DNA of 64,000 bases from Chitinophaga ginsengisoli (GTDB lineage: Bacteria > Bacteroidota > Bacteroidia > Chitinophagales > Chitinophagaceae): assembly GCF_003014595.1 (NCBI RefSeq), contig NZ_PYGK01000006.1:248001-312000 (forward strand). The letters are read 5' to 3'. Made by a program: the position numbers and the translations under genes. How positions within the stretch are numbered: position 1 is the stretch's first letter; each line of letters starts with the position of its first letter. The notes beneath the pieces were generated by a model. That model was not told the DNA's origin. It did not search any database and worked only from the letters and a program-made list of their open reading frames with translations. Of this stretch, positions 1-10,800 are shown piece after piece.

Positions 1-2954
1 GGATTGGGATTACCTACTTTCTTTAGTACGTTCCGGGTTATCAGATTGCCCTGATTATCAATAACAAGCTGTCCTTTATCATTCCTGTATAATTCCTTAT
101 TGGTATAAATATCTCCCCAGGAACCGCCTTCCTTGATAAAAGACCCATACATGTTGGTCAGGAAGTCAGTGAGAATGTAATAGTTATCTGGTCCTGCTCC
201 GGGGATGCTGTTGTTGCTGAGTTTTACTACTTTATTACTATTGATCGTCAGATTGAAATTCGTATTCCATCTCCATTGTCTTTCCTGGACGGGCACAATG
301 TTCAATGTTGCTTCCCATCCCTTGTTCTGTATATTACCCAGGTTCAGGTAATAGAACAGGTATCCGGAACCAGTGGGCGCACGCACTTCCATGTACTGCT
401 GGTAGTTGTTATTCTTGTACCAGGTAACGTCGATGCCAACACGGTCTTTCAGGAAACGGAATTCAAGACCTGTTTCCAGGGAGCGGTTATCTTCCGGTTT
501 CAGGTAGATGCCCGGATAGGGCGCCCGGGTATTGAAGTTGACACGGGGTACGCCTGCTGTGGTCATGATCAGGAAGCGGGCCGGTCTGGAAGCATAAGGA
601 GCAATATCACTACCTGCTTTTGCATATGATACACGCACCTTCGCAAAGCTGATGGCCGCCGGTAAATTGAACCATTCACTGAGTACAGTACTGATGCCCG
701 CTGAGTAATAGAAATATCCCTTGTCTTTGATCGGCGTAAAAGCAAAAGTGCTGGACCAGTCGTTACGCCCGGTCAGATCAAGGAATACGCGCTGTTTCCA
801 ATTCAGCTGTGCGCTACCGAAAAGCGCCTGCAACTGCTTTTTATCGATACTCTTTTGTGCATCCAGTGCTTTGGCAGAGATATTATCCGTAGAAAACACA
901 TTCGGCACGATCAGGCCATCGGCAGCGGTAGGATTAGTGCTGGTAAGCGTTCTGTCATGCGCTTTTACATCGGTAATGCTGACACCCAGCATGGCCTGCA
1001 CCTTTACCTGGGGACAAAACTGCTTGCTGCCGGTCAGTATCATATCTGCATAGAGCTGCGTGTTGTTTTCCACTTCGCGGGTATAGCGGCCATTCGGCGG
1101 ACTTAATACCTGTTGTGTGCCAGCATGGGCCGACATCTCATACCGGTCATCACTCTTGTCAATATTACCCCTTGCCTGCAGCCACAACCAGCTGGCGAGT
1201 CTGTATTTCAGGGAAAGGGACGCCATTCCCCTGTACCGGGTTTCACGGCGCTGGTCCCGGTATTGGACCCAATAGGGATTCTGCTGATCATCCAGGCCTG
1301 TCCAGTCGCGGTCCCTGCGGATATTCCACCAGTTCTGTAACGACAGGTTGCTGGTTGGATCGTGATATTCATATTGCTTATAGGTGTTGAAATCGAGGCC
1401 CCGGGGCATATTATATAATCCTGTGAGGGCATTGTAATACAGGCCGGAAGAGGGGCGGTTCAGCACATCCTGTATCACGTAGGAAATATTGGCATCTACA
1501 GCCAGTTTCTTCTTCAGCAGATTGCTGGTGATACGGGTATTGAAGGTATGCCGCTGGAAATGATTGGCGGGTAAAATACCCCTGTTCATCGTGTTAGCAT
1601 ACGAGAGATAGTATTGTGTGTTCTCCGCACCGCCGCTATAGGATAGGCCATTGGTGGAAGTCAGGCCGGTACGGAAGAAATCCCTGGTATGATCAGGAGC
1701 CTGTACTTTATCGCCCCAGCTGTCAGCTGAACCGGGCTGCAGCTTGTCTTTATCATCCTTATAAGGCCGGGTAGTCTGTCCGTAGCGGAATTGCAGTTTC
1801 GGTAACAGCATAGGTGCATCCACCATCAGGTCTGAAGCCACGTTGATACGTCCTTTACCGGCATTGCCTTTTTTAGTGGTGATCATGATCACGCCATTCG
1901 CAGCCTGGCTACCGTATAAAGCCGCTGAGGAGGCACTTTTCAGTACACTGATGCTTTCAATATCATCGGGGTTGATGTTGGAGATACCATCGCCACCATC
2001 CCTGCCGCCGGTGCCTACAATACCGGAGGACTGGCCCCAGATATCAGTAGGTTGTGAAGGGGTGAAATTAGCCATGGGCACACCGTCAATGATGTACAGG
2101 GGCTGGTTTTCCCGGGTGGACTTATTACCACGTAGTATGACCCTTGCAGATCCCCCAATACCTGATGCACTCCTGTTGATCATAACGCCGGCTATTTTGC
2201 CGGAAAGGCTGTTGATGACATTGGCATCTTTTACGGTGGATATATCGTCGCTGACCAGGTGACCGGTGGAGTAGGGGAGTTCTTTATTGCTCTTGGGGAT
2301 GCCTAAGGCAGTTACTACCTGTTCATTCAGTCCGAAGACGCTTTCCGTTAACATCACATCGAGGGAATGCTGGTCCCCGGAGCAGATCTCTCTGTTAAGG
2401 AATCCTACGGAGCGGAAAATAAGTATATCCGCCGGCGTTACCAGTATGGCGTAATAACCTTCATCATCGGTATGCACGCCGTTGTGTGTGCCTTTAACGA
2501 GGATAGTAGCGCCGGGTATCGGACGGCCCTGTGTATCCAGTACGCGGCCTGTTATCTGCCAGAGGTTGTCCCCGTCGGTCGCCTCTGTGTTTCCACCGGT
2601 GGTTTCCATTGCGGTAGCTGATACAATGATCTTATCCTGTTTTATCAGGAAGGAAAGTCCTGTGCGGATGGAAAGCTTGTCAAGTACTTCCCTGACGGGT
2701 AGGTCTTTACAGTGTAAGGTGATCTTTTTGTTGAGATCAATCGCTGCTTTATCGTAGTGGAAATTGAGATGGCTTTGTTTCGCTATTTCGGCCATGACAT
2801 CAGAGAGGCTTCTGTTGCCGGCAGCAATAGTGATGCAGTCGCTGCAGGGGAGCAGCTGCTGTTGGGCATACAGAGGCATGCTACCCGTCAATGAAGGCAT
2901 TAACAGGAAGCCGGCAATAATACATACTTTACAGAAGTATGATTTTCCCCTCAT
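1..2954 (-). CDS. SusC/RagA-type TonB-dependent receptor with N-terminal STN domain (partial)
   Basis: Outer-membrane TonB-dependent transporter that also signals. I translated the minus strand from the ATG at 2954; the frame stays open for 984 codons to the window start, so the C-terminal barrel is cut off. In order I see a signal peptide (about residues 1-32), an STN secretin/TonB N-terminal domain (about 45-100), a carboxypeptidase-regulatory-like beta-sandwich (about 120-200), a plug carrying the SusC signature LYGSQAANGVIMITTKKG, and the beginning of the barrel. The STN domain is the part that contacts a FecR-type anti-sigma factor in surface-signalling systems, and a FecR gene and an ECF sigma gene lie directly upstream on the same strand. 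No SusD gene is visible in the window; it would be expected to the left of position 1. The substrate cannot be read from the sequence. Confidence 0.93.
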   Translation of the reverse strand, partial: MRGKSYFCKVCIIAGFLLMPSLTGSMPLYAQQQLLPCSDCITIAAGNRSLSDVMAEIAKQSHLNFHYDKAAIDLNKKITLHCKDLPVREVLDKLSIRTGLSFLIKQDKIIVSATAMETTGGNTEATDGDNLWQITGRVLDTQGRPIPGATILVKGTHNGVHTDDEGYYAILVTPADILIFRSVGFLNREICSGDQHSLDVMLTESVFGLNEQVVTALGIPKSNKELPYSTGHLVSDDISTVKDANVINSLSGKIAGVMINRSASGIGGSARVILRGNKSTRENQPLYIIDGVPMANFTPSQPTDIWGQSSGIVGTGGRDGGDGISNINPDDIESISVLKSASSAALYGSQAANGVIMITTKKGNAGKGRINVASDLMVDAPMLLPKLQFRYGQTTRPYKDDKDKLQPGSADSWGDKVQAPDHTRDFFRTGLTSTNGLSYSGGAENTQYYLSYANTMNRGILPANHFQRHTFNTRITSNLLKKKLAVDANISYVIQDVLNRPSSGLYYNALTGLYNMPRGLDFNTYKQYEYHDPTSNLSLQNWWNIRRDRDWTGLDDQQNPYWVQYRDQRRETRYRGMASLSLKYRLASWLWLQARGNIDKSDDRYEMSAHAGTQQVLSPPNGRYTREVENNTQLYADMILTGSKQFCPQVKVQAMLGVSITDVKAHDRTLTSTNPTAADGLIVPNVFSTDNISAKALDAQKSIDKKQLQALFGSAQLNWKQRVFLDLTGRNDWSSTFAFTPIKDKGYFYYSAGISTVLSEWFNLPAAISFAKVRVSYAKAGSDIAPYASRPARFLIMTTAGVPRVNFNTRAPYPGIYLKPEDNRSLETGLEFRFLKDRVGIDVTWYKNNNYQQYMEVRAPTGSGYLFYYLNLGNIQNKGWEATLNIVPVQERQWRWNTNFNLTINSNKVVKLSNNSIPGAGPDNYYILTDFLTNMYGSFIKEGGSWGDIYTNKELYRNDKGQLVIDNQGNLITRNVLKKVGNPN

Positions 2955-3035
2955 ATAGCCTCATTTACATTTAAGTTCAAAAGCAGCTTCAATGAAAAAG
3001 TGTCTGTCTGTTGACAGGCAAAAGATCTTCCAGCA

Positions 3036-4052
3036 TTATTGTTTGTTCTTTAGTATCACGGTGTCCTTTCCAATGGTGTAGGAAAGTGATTCTGTCAGGC
3101 ATATGGTTTCAATAACGTTTGCCAGGGTTTCCTCTCTGAAGTTTCCAGTATAGGTCCAGTCTTTTTTATCGCTTTGGTTGATGATGGTCACGCCGAACCT
3201 GTTTTCAATGCCGGTACGTACCTGTTCGTAGGATGCGTCTTTGAATATCAGGTAGCCTTTTTGCCAGCCTGTAACTGCTTCTGTATTAAAAACAGTTTTT
3301 ACGAGCTGCAGGGAGCGAAGGTCATAGCTGGCCTGTTCGCTGGGCTGTAATATAACGGACGGCTGTGATGCGGTGGTCACTTTTACCTTGCCGCTCAGCA
3401 GGGCAACGGTGATCTGCTGTTCATGTGTGTAAGCGCGTATATTAAAAGTTGTGCCTAATGCGACAGTAGTGACATTACCTGCATGTACGGTGAAGGAGTT
3501 GGCTGCCCCGGGAGCTGCTTCAAACCAGGCTTCTCCTTCCTCCAGGTAGATGTCGCGGTGATTGCCGGTGAAGTGTTGTGGATAGCGGATCCGGCTGGCG
3601 GCGTTCAATACTATCCGGCTGCCATCTTCCAGTAGGATATTTTCCCGGCTACCTTTAGGTGTATTGACCGTTACAACGCCATCATCGATGGTGCTGGTCG
3701 GTTTTGCCAGGTTGCCCGCAAGCGGCTGCTGTCCCGGAATATCGGACGTAGCCGGCTGATGCCGCTGTTGGAAGAACCATGCTCCGGCAGCTACCAGTAC
3801 GGTAACCGCGGCGGCCGCATAATACCAGGACCGGCGCATAAGGCGTCGGGGGGCTGGCTGTATCTGTTTCATGAGCGCGCGCTGTACTGCGCTGAGGTCC
3901 GCCTGAACCTCCTGCTCATTTTTAGGCGATGTATATTGATCGCCAATGCTGTCAAACCACTCGTCGATGATAGCTGCTTCTTCGGGGGTGCATTGGCCTT
4001 CGTTATAACGCTCAAGTAATTTCCTTATCGTTTCTTGCTCCACTGATTGCAA
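3036..4052 (-). CDS. FecR-family anti-sigma factor
   Basis: Inner-membrane regulator of the ECF sigma factor encoded just upstream. The 338-residue protein has a cytoplasmic sigma-binding segment (about 1-72), one membrane helix (about 75-91, rich in Ala and Val), a periplasmic FecR domain (about 120-220) and a C-terminal DUF4974-like domain (about 255-335) typical of Bacteroidetes FecR proteins. In such systems the periplasmic part receives a signal from the STN domain of the partner receptor, here the SusC gene 81 bp downstream. The sigma, FecR, STN-SusC order on one strand supports one regulated unit, in which loaded receptor frees the sigma factor. Domain limits are estimates by eye. Confidence 0.92.
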   Translation of the reverse strand: MQSVEQETIRKLLERYNEGQCTPEEAAIIDEWFDSIGDQYTSPKNEQEVQADLSAVQRALMKQIQPAPRRLMRRSWYYAAAAVTVLVAAGAWFFQQRHQPATSDIPGQQPLAGNLAKPTSTIDDGVVTVNTPKGSRENILLEDGSRIVLNAASRIRYPQHFTGNHRDIYLEEGEAWFEAAPGAANSFTVHAGNVTTVALGTTFNIRAYTHEQQITVALLSGKVKVTTASQPSVILQPSEQASYDLRSLQLVKTVFNTEAVTGWQKGYLIFKDASYEQVRTGIENRFGVTIINQSDKKDWTYTGNFREETLANVIETICLTESLSYTIGKDTVILKNKQ

Positions 4053-4106
4053 ATTTGAAATGTCCCAATGATAAAGCTATGTCGTACCAGTGAGGTACAG
4101 GTACCA

Positions 4107-4706
4107 TTAATTAGCGAAAAATGAGTACATGGCCTGTGTGGTGAGCAGGAACAACACGAGATCTGTCCTGGCATGGTTCGCACGTAATATCTTAAGGGCT
4201 TTAGTTATCTGGTTTTTAACTGTTTGCTGGGAAAGTCCGAGCCGGAGGGCGATCTGCTCAACTGTCTGATGCTCAACGCGGCTTAGCATAAAGATCTCCT
4301 TCATTCTTTCCGGCAGGTGATTGATGGTTTCAAAAACGTCCTGTGTCCTGGTTCTGCTGTCTACCAGCTCTGCAATACCACCGGGTTGCACATCAAAGTG
4401 TTCTATCAGCTGCTGCAGGTATTTCCGGTAAGTCGTGTTTTTGCGGTAAATGTCGATGATCTTATGCCTGGCGGATTGGTACAGGTAAGATTTGAGGGAT
4501 TCATTTACGCTGATAGACTGTCTTCTTTCCCACAGTGAGGTGAAGAGGTCCTGGAGGACGTCTTTACCGGCGTCGGCACCGTCTATCTTGCTGAGAATAT
4601 AGAGGTATAAAGGGTGACTGTAACGCTCGTAGATAACGTTAAAAGCATTTACACTGTCTTCTTGCAGCAGCGATAGTAATTCTTGATCAGTATAATTACT
4701 ATACAT
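4107..4706 (-). CDS. ECF RNA polymerase sigma factor (FecI-like)
   Basis: Sigma-70 family factor of 199 residues. Region 2 is seen around residues 22-65 (YERYSHPLYLY and the DVLQDLFTSLW segment). Region 4 is a helix-turn-helix around 130-175 (LPERMKEIFMLSR, then QIALRLGLSQQTVKNQITKAL). The last 20 residues are unusually hydrophobic (LVLFLLTTQ and MYSFF), a tail seen in several Bacteroidetes FecI homologues. The gene heads a minus-strand unit with FecR (gap 54 bp) and the STN-type SusC receptor, so its likely target is the promoter of that uptake locus. No convincing TAnnTTTG promoter was found in the 227 bp before it. Confidence 0.93.
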   Translation of the reverse strand: MYSNYTDQELLSLLQEDSVNAFNVIYERYSHPLYLYILSKIDGADAGKDVLQDLFTSLWERRQSISVNESLKSYLYQSARHKIIDIYRKNTTYRKYLQQLIEHFDVQPGGIAELVDSRTRTQDVFETINHLPERMKEIFMLSRVEHQTVEQIALRLGLSQQTVKNQITKALKILRANHARTDLVLFLLTTQAMYSFFAN

Positions 4707-4933
4707 GGATTACAGAAATAGAGTTTGGTTGATAAATGGCTTATTATCAGTAAATAATTCCATTTATGCTGGCATCTTTCATCATCAGCCGAAAGAAAAT
4801 TAATACATTTTGATCAATTACCAAACTATTTACAATGCTGGTACACAGCCACTGTGCTTACATGGCTGAAGATCAGTACATAGCCCCGTCAATTCAATGG
4901 CAGGGCTATATATTGCTTAAATAAGCGTAGTTA

Positions 4934-5809
4934 TCACGCTTCTTTGAGTCTTAATTCGTTTTTATATTCCTTTGGCGTTTTACCTACGATCTCTTTAAAA
5001 AAGCGATTGAAGTTAGAAAGGTTCTTGAAACCGCAGGAGTAAGCAATTTCCGCAATAGACCAGTCTTCTTCCGTGAGCCGTTTGCAGGCATGACCAATAC
5101 GTACTTCATTAAGGAATTGCACAAATGATTTCTTGGTACGGTTCTTAAAGAAACGACAGAAAGACTGAGGAGAAAGATTGGTGATGCTGGCTACATCCTG
5201 GAGGGAGATCTCCTTGGAGAAGTTGCCCATTACATACTTGAACACCTCATCGATCTTGTGGTTGTCTTTTGCATTGAAAGCATGTGAATATCCTGTACTG
5301 GCGAGGTATTGCACATCTTTTGTTTCTGCCAGTACCTTCAGAATACTAAGCAGGGAAATGATCCTTTCCAGTCCTTCTTTCTTCGGCAGGGACAATATCT
5401 GTTCTTTCAGAATATCATAGGTTGGTCCGAGGATCTTCATACCCCGTTGAGCCCTGTGGAAAAGGTCTGAAAGTGATTTTGTTTCCGGCAGTCCGTAGAA
5501 CTTATCTCCGAAAATGTCTTTCGGAAAATAGATTACGACTGACCGTGCTTTTAACTGGTCATTGTTTTTGTGGTAACTTTCATCATTGTACCATACGTGG
5601 GGAATATGCGGCCCCAGAAATACCATGTCGCCAACATCAAAACTCTCGATGCTGTCCCCCACAATTCTTTTGCCATTGCTTTCCATTACAAATACAAGCT
5701 CACACTCCGGATGAAAGTGAAACGGTGTATTAAAATAAGGATCACATCGTTCTATTATGGTGATCTGATTGTCGGCAAATGCCCCCACTTTAATAAGAAT
5801 GGGTTTCAT
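4934..5809 (-). CDS. AraC-family transcriptional regulator with cupin domain
   Basis: DNA-binding regulator of 291 residues. The N-terminal half (about 20-100) is a cupin-like sensor with the pattern FHFHPECELVFVMES, expected to bind a small ligand. The C-terminal 100 residues contain two helix-turn-helix motifs, SLQDVASITNLSPQSFCRFF and IAEIAYSCGFKNLSNFNRFF, ending in the usual GKTPKEYK. It is transcribed divergently from the LacI-type regulator at 6078, with 268 bp between them, so the two may share a control region. AraC proteins of this form mostly activate sugar catabolism genes. The target is unknown; the SusC-SusD loci to the right are candidates only by proximity. Confidence 0.93.
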   Translation of the reverse strand: MKPILIKVGAFADNQITIIERCDPYFNTPFHFHPECELVFVMESNGKRIVGDSIESFDVGDMVFLGPHIPHVWYNDESYHKNNDQLKARSVVIYFPKDIFGDKFYGLPETKSLSDLFHRAQRGMKILGPTYDILKEQILSLPKKEGLERIISLLSILKVLAETKDVQYLASTGYSHAFNAKDNHKIDEVFKYVMGNFSKEISLQDVASITNLSPQSFCRFFKNRTKKSFVQFLNEVRIGHACKRLTEEDWSIAEIAYSCGFKNLSNFNRFFKEIVGKTPKEYKNELRLKEA

Positions 5810-5889
5810 GTAATTATAATTTAAAACTTCCCTTTAACCCTGTGTGACTCTCGAAACAGTGTATGCAAACTATCCTGGTATACGGTTCC

Positions 5890-5909
5890 TGCTGCATTTC
5901 GATGCAGCA
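5890..5909. other. UUCG-capped hairpin between divergent regulators
   Basis: TGCTGCAT, TTCG, ATGCAGCA: a perfect 8-bp stem closed by a UUCG tetraloop. It lies 80 bp upstream of the AraC-type gene and 168 bp before the LacI-type gene. A UUCG loop suggests that it acts as RNA, perhaps in the AraC leader, but the palindrome could equally be an operator. Confidence 0.5.
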
Positions 5910-6039
5910 ATTTATTGCAGCTATTGCAAATCCCCCTGACAGAACTTTTTCTTATAAAATGCCAAATTAGAAAATTTTGGTTAAAAAAACATCATTTATT
6001 CGTAATAATCAAGCCCGGAGAATAGCAAGGGAATATTAT

Positions 6040-6047
6040 TATATTTG
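6040..6047 (+). promoter_or_regulatory. Probable -7 element of the LacI-type gene
   Basis: TATATTTG fits the Bacteroidetes -7 consensus TAnnTTTG and lies 30 bp before the start codon at 6078. No clear TTG -33 box was found at the expected distance, so this is a partial match. Confidence 0.4.
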
Positions 6048-6077
6048 GCTATGTGCAGTTAAGGTTCTAAATTTCTA

Positions 6078-7139
6078 ATGAATATCAAACCAAATCTGAA
6101 TTTCGTGAAAGGAATATCCATTAAAGATATTGCCCAAGAGGCAGGGGTTTCTCCTACAACAGTTTCTTTTGTATTGAATGGTAAAGGAAAAGAAAAAAGG
6201 ATCAGCGAACAGGTCAGCAAGAGGATTCTCAAAATAGCCGGGAAGTTGAAATATAAGCCAAACCAGCTCGCAAGAGGATTACGCACCGGCAAAACCAAGA
6301 CGATCGGACTAATAGTAGAAGATATTGCGAATAGTTTTTTTGCCAACGTAGCCAAAGTTGTAGAAGACGAGGCGGACAAATTTGGTTATAAAGTCCTTTT
6401 CGGAAGTACGGAAGATAACGAGGAGAAGGCAAAAGGATTGCTGGAAGTGTTGCGTTACCGGCAGGTAGACGGATATATTATCACCCCAACAGTAAATCTT
6501 GATAAGGAAATTGTATCCCTTCAGAAGCCGGTCGTGTTGATGGACCGTTATTTTCCCAATATCGCAGATTCCAACTATGTAGTGGTAGATAACTTCCAGG
6601 GCGCCTATGTGGCTGTCAGCCACTTAGTGGAACAGGGGTATAAGAAGATCGGTATTATCACTACTACTTCCTCACAGATACAAATGCAGCAACGTCTGGA
6701 TGGTTTTGTGGATGCACTCAAGAAACATGGTCTGCCGGCAGGTAAGAACGTCATTAAACGCCTGCCATTCGATCTTGACAGGGCAGGGTTCATCCAGGAG
6801 ATCACACAATACCTGCAGACCAATAAAGACCTGGATGCGCTCTTCTTCGCAACCAACTACCTTGGCATCTGTGGCATAGAAAGCATCCGTGCTATCGGTC
6901 TGCGTATCGGTACCGATATAGGTATGGTGAGTTTTGATGATCATGATATTTTCCGCCTGCACAGTCCTTCTATTACCTGTGTAGCACAGCCGGTGGAAGA
7001 AATCGGACGGAGACTGATTCATCTGCTGATATCAGAACTCGAGCATAATACTTCCACTACACCTCAGCAGATAGTGCTTTCTCTTGAATTACGCAAAAGA
7101 GAATCGTCTATGCCATCCATCTCTCATGCGAATGCATAA
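6078..7139 (+). CDS. LacI-family transcriptional regulator
   Basis: Repressor-type regulator of 353 residues. An N-terminal LacI helix-turn-helix (about 13-65) shows ISIKDIAQEAGVSPTTVSF and the hinge KPNQLARGLRTGKT. A periplasmic-binding-protein-like effector domain starts at TIGLIVEDIANSFF and runs to about residue 340. This fold binds sugars or sugar phosphates in known members. It sits 744 bp upstream of the first SusC gene, in the same direction, and is the best local candidate to control that locus. The start used begins with MNIKPNLNF; an ATG close to a TAnnTTTG element supports it. Confidence 0.93.
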   Translation: MNIKPNLNFVKGISIKDIAQEAGVSPTTVSFVLNGKGKEKRISEQVSKRILKIAGKLKYKPNQLARGLRTGKTKTIGLIVEDIANSFFANVAKVVEDEADKFGYKVLFGSTEDNEEKAKGLLEVLRYRQVDGYIITPTVNLDKEIVSLQKPVVLMDRYFPNIADSNYVVVDNFQGAYVAVSHLVEQGYKKIGIITTTSSQIQMQQRLDGFVDALKKHGLPAGKNVIKRLPFDLDRAGFIQEITQYLQTNKDLDALFFATNYLGICGIESIRAIGLRIGTDIGMVSFDDHDIFRLHSPSITCVAQPVEEIGRRLIHLLISELEHNTSTTPQQIVLSLELRKRESSMPSISHANA

Positions 7140-7883
7140 AAAAGCACAGTAGATAATTATAAGTGGAATCCCGTGTAAACCTTTTGTAGTCAGTAATACA
7201 ACGAAGATGTTATGATTGGACAAAGGGCGTTTGATAAACGTTGATATTGTTAAATTATTGCGAAAATTATTTGCACGGGATTAAAACTTTATATAAGTTT
7301 GAGATTATTAGAATCATAGTCATAGGGGAACAATAGAGTAAAATCAGAGCATTCAATTTTTTTTTGCAAAAGAGGCTAAAACGTTTAAGAACTGTAGCCT
7401 TCGGTGTAAATGAGCATTAAGAAAGTAACAGAATTTCAGGCATTGTGATGAACGTAACGGATCGAACACGTGATGAGGACAACAGGAATAATGAATTCAA
7501 CCAAATTTAGATCGAATTAGCAGGCAAGAGAGAGTAGCAGATTTTCGCGGTTTTTAATTTTAAAGTAAAAGAAGATTAAGCAGCTTCTTCAGGGTATCTT
7601 ATTGTTTTGACGATTAATACCGTGAATAGACTTGCTCATAAACGTAACATTTTCCACATAATAATATCAATCAATGATCGGATTTATACAATAACGTATT
7701 TCGAAACAAGATACCTATGTCTGTGATGACATAATCTAAATGTTTTTCGGCAATGATCATAAGTTAATGATGCCATTGACAGTGGCAACCAGGGAAACTA
7801 TGCCTGTTAACCAGGCTCACGATGACAATAGCTAAACTTTATACCTAAACCACCACTTAGTTATCAATCAAAAAGAATAAACA
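7140..7883 (+). promoter_or_regulatory. Long intergenic/5' leader before SusC-1
   Basis: No gene is seen in these 744 bases. A good promoter lies at 7270-7301, so transcripts would carry a leader of about 575 nt. Near its 3' end is a 19-base segment (7784-7802, starting GGCAACCAGGG) that also occurs before the second SusC gene, followed by a small GCCTG/CAGGC hairpin. Confidence 0.55.
7270..7301 (+). promoter_or_regulatory. Bacteroidetes-type promoter for SusC-1 locus
   Basis: TTTG at 7270-7273, a 20-bp spacer, then TAAGTTTG at 7294-7301: an exact match to the TTTG/TAnnTTTG consensus. The predicted start of transcription, about 7308, lies 575 nt before the SusC start codon. Confidence 0.65.
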
Positions 7884-10800
7884 ATGAAGAGATCGCTTTT
7901 TTTATTTGCGGTTCTTTCTGTTTTGTGCTTCCAGTTTGCCTGGGCACAACAGAAGGTAACAGTAACCGGCGTTGTTAAAGATCCGAAGGGCTACCCGATT
8001 CCCGGCGTTAGTGTTTCAGAAAAGGGGACTACCAATGGCGGTGTGACAGACATGAATGGAACGTATAAGCTGAACGCCAACCCTTCCGGTACACTTGTAT
8101 TTTCGTTCATCGGTTATCTGAAAAAGGAAGCCCCTGTTGGCGGCAGCGGTAGTCTGAATATCTCTCTGGAAGAAGACCAGAAAGGATTGCAGGAAGTTGT
8201 GGTAACAGCGTTGAACGTAAAGAGATCCACCAAAGCACTGGGTTACTCCATGACGGAAGTAAAAGGTGAAGACATTGCTCTCTCAGCTCAGGTCAATCCT
8301 GTAAATGCTTTACAAGGTAAGGTGGCTGGCGTTAACATCTCTTTAGGTAGTGGCGGTCCACAGTCCAGCGCCCGCGTGCTTATCAGAGGTAATAACTCAC
8401 TTGGCCTAAATAACCAACCTCTTTTCGTAGTAGATGGAGTGTTTTTGGAAAATGCTATCACTGGCGGCGATGAGTGGGGTAACTCTCAGGACTTCGGTAA
8501 CATGATGAAGAATCTTAACCCCGATGATTTTGAGAGCGTTTCTGTATTGAAAGGCGGTGCTGCAACTGCATTATATGGCTCACGTGGTCAGAATGGTGTG
8601 ATTATCATTACTACCAAAAAAGGTTTCGCGCGCAAAGGTCTGGGAGTAACGGTTAATCATGCTGAAATGTACGATAAGGCATATAAGGGATTGGAGATGC
8701 AGAATATCTATGGCGTTGGTATCGAGGCGAAGGATTTTCCTGTTAATAGCAGTAATGAGCCATACCTGGATGAAAACTGGAGCAGTTTTAGCTATGGTCC
8801 GAAAATGCAGGGACAACGTGTTAAAAACTGGCAGAATAATTGGGTAAATTTCAGCCCACAGCCTAACAACATGCTGGACCTTTATCGCGTAGGTAAATAC
8901 TACAACACAAATGTGGCTGTTGATGGTGGTAACGAGAAGACAACCTTCCGTTTGTCTTATTCCAATAACCTGACTAACGGCGTTACGCCAAATAACGATT
9001 TCAAGCGTAATAACTTCAATCTGCGGGCTACGCATAAGTTGTCTTCCAAAGTGTCTGTCGATGTAAGTGCCAACTATGGTAAGACTAATGTAGAGAATCC
9101 GGCTGTAAATGGTGGTAACGAGAACCTGGTATTCAGCAGTGTCTACAAAATGTCACGTAACTACGATACCAAATACTGGAAAGACAGATATATCGATCCG
9201 AGTGGCGGCGTGTTAAAGAACGATCCGTATGATATGGCCAGTACTTTCTTCCGTTTATATAATTACAATACCACACAGGATGAAGACAATTTCCAGGGTC
9301 GCCTGGGCCTGAAAATGGATCTGACCAGCTGGTTAAATCTGGCATTGAACGGCGATATGCAAGCTAATACACAGCAGTACGAGCGTAAAGAGCTGGGTAC
9401 TAACAGCGGTTTTGGCGGCGGTTATTACAACCTGACTTCCACAACTAATATGCAGCGCAAACTGCAGGCTATATTGTCCGGACATAGAAAACTGACAAGC
9501 GACCTGGACATGGACCTGTCAGTAGGCGCTGAAACTTACAGATGGGGTTATGGTAAATATAACAAGGCTGAAACGCGTGGTGGTCTGAAAGCTCCTGGCT
9601 TGTTTTACATCAGTAACTCTGTACAGGATCCATTGGCTACAGCAAGGATCATCAAAGGGGTTAGAACAGACGCTATCTATGCTTTCGCGAACTTTGCCTA
9701 CAGAGATCAGTTATATCTTGATCTGACAGGAAGGAATGACTGGAACTCTACGCTGATGTATGCAGATGGTCATGGTGTGAACAATTACTTCTATCCTTCA
9801 GCGAGCGTTTCCTGGTTATTCTCCGAAACTTTCCATTTGCCTGAATTCTTTACATTCGGTAAAGTAAGAGCTTCTTATGCAGGCACTGGTGCAGGAACTG
9901 AGGCTTATGCTACAGGTAAAGGAACTTATTCTTTCATTGGCAACTATATTTCCAATGACGGTTCACAGATCCCGCGTTTCGGATTTGATGGCAATACATT
10001 AGGTAATCCGAACCTGAAGAATGAATACACCCGTAACTATGAGGTGGGAGCTGACATCAGATTCCTGAACAACAGAATCGGTATAGATATCGCAGCATAT
10101 AAGAAGAATACATTTAATCAGATCATCAGTCTGGCCATGCCACAGGAAAGTGGTGTTGAAAGCCGCTTGATTAACGCAGGTAACGTACAGAATAAGGGTA
10201 TCGAAATTCTGTTAAATACTATACCTGTAAAAACAAAGAACTTCGAATGGAACTCAACGCTGTCCTTCACACGTAACAAAAACCTGATCATTGATATTGC
10301 TCCGGGGGTAAGTTCAATCGCTCTTCAGAACGGTAACTCACAAGGTACCGACGTTCAGGTAATAGCGCGTAAAGGTGCAGAATATGGAATGATGCAGACT
10401 AAATATGCGTACACATACTATAACGATCCTGCAAAACCTTCAGCTAACGGTAAAAAAGTACTGAAATCAAATGGCCGTTATTTGCGTTCAAGTGATGCTG
10501 GTATTGGTTATGTTGATATGGGTACCATTCAGCCTAAATTCCAGACTTCCTGGACCAACGGCATCAGGTATAAAAGCTTCAACCTGAGTGTACTGGTTGA
10601 TGCTAAAGTAGGTGGCAAATATTCTTCTGCTACATATAACTATGCCAATGCATTAGGACAACTGAAAAATTCATTGGCAGGACGTGATAAGGAAAGTGGC
10701 GGTATCGCATTCACGGATGCAGAAGGTCCTCACAATGATGGTATTATTCCTGATGGAGTTTTTGCGAAAGGTACATCCATGACGCCGCTTGCCGGAGGTG

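Noticed and set aside
4880..4909. ATAGCCC/GGGCTAT pair considered as terminator of the AraC-type gene
   Set aside because: Loop is long and there is no T run on the minus strand.
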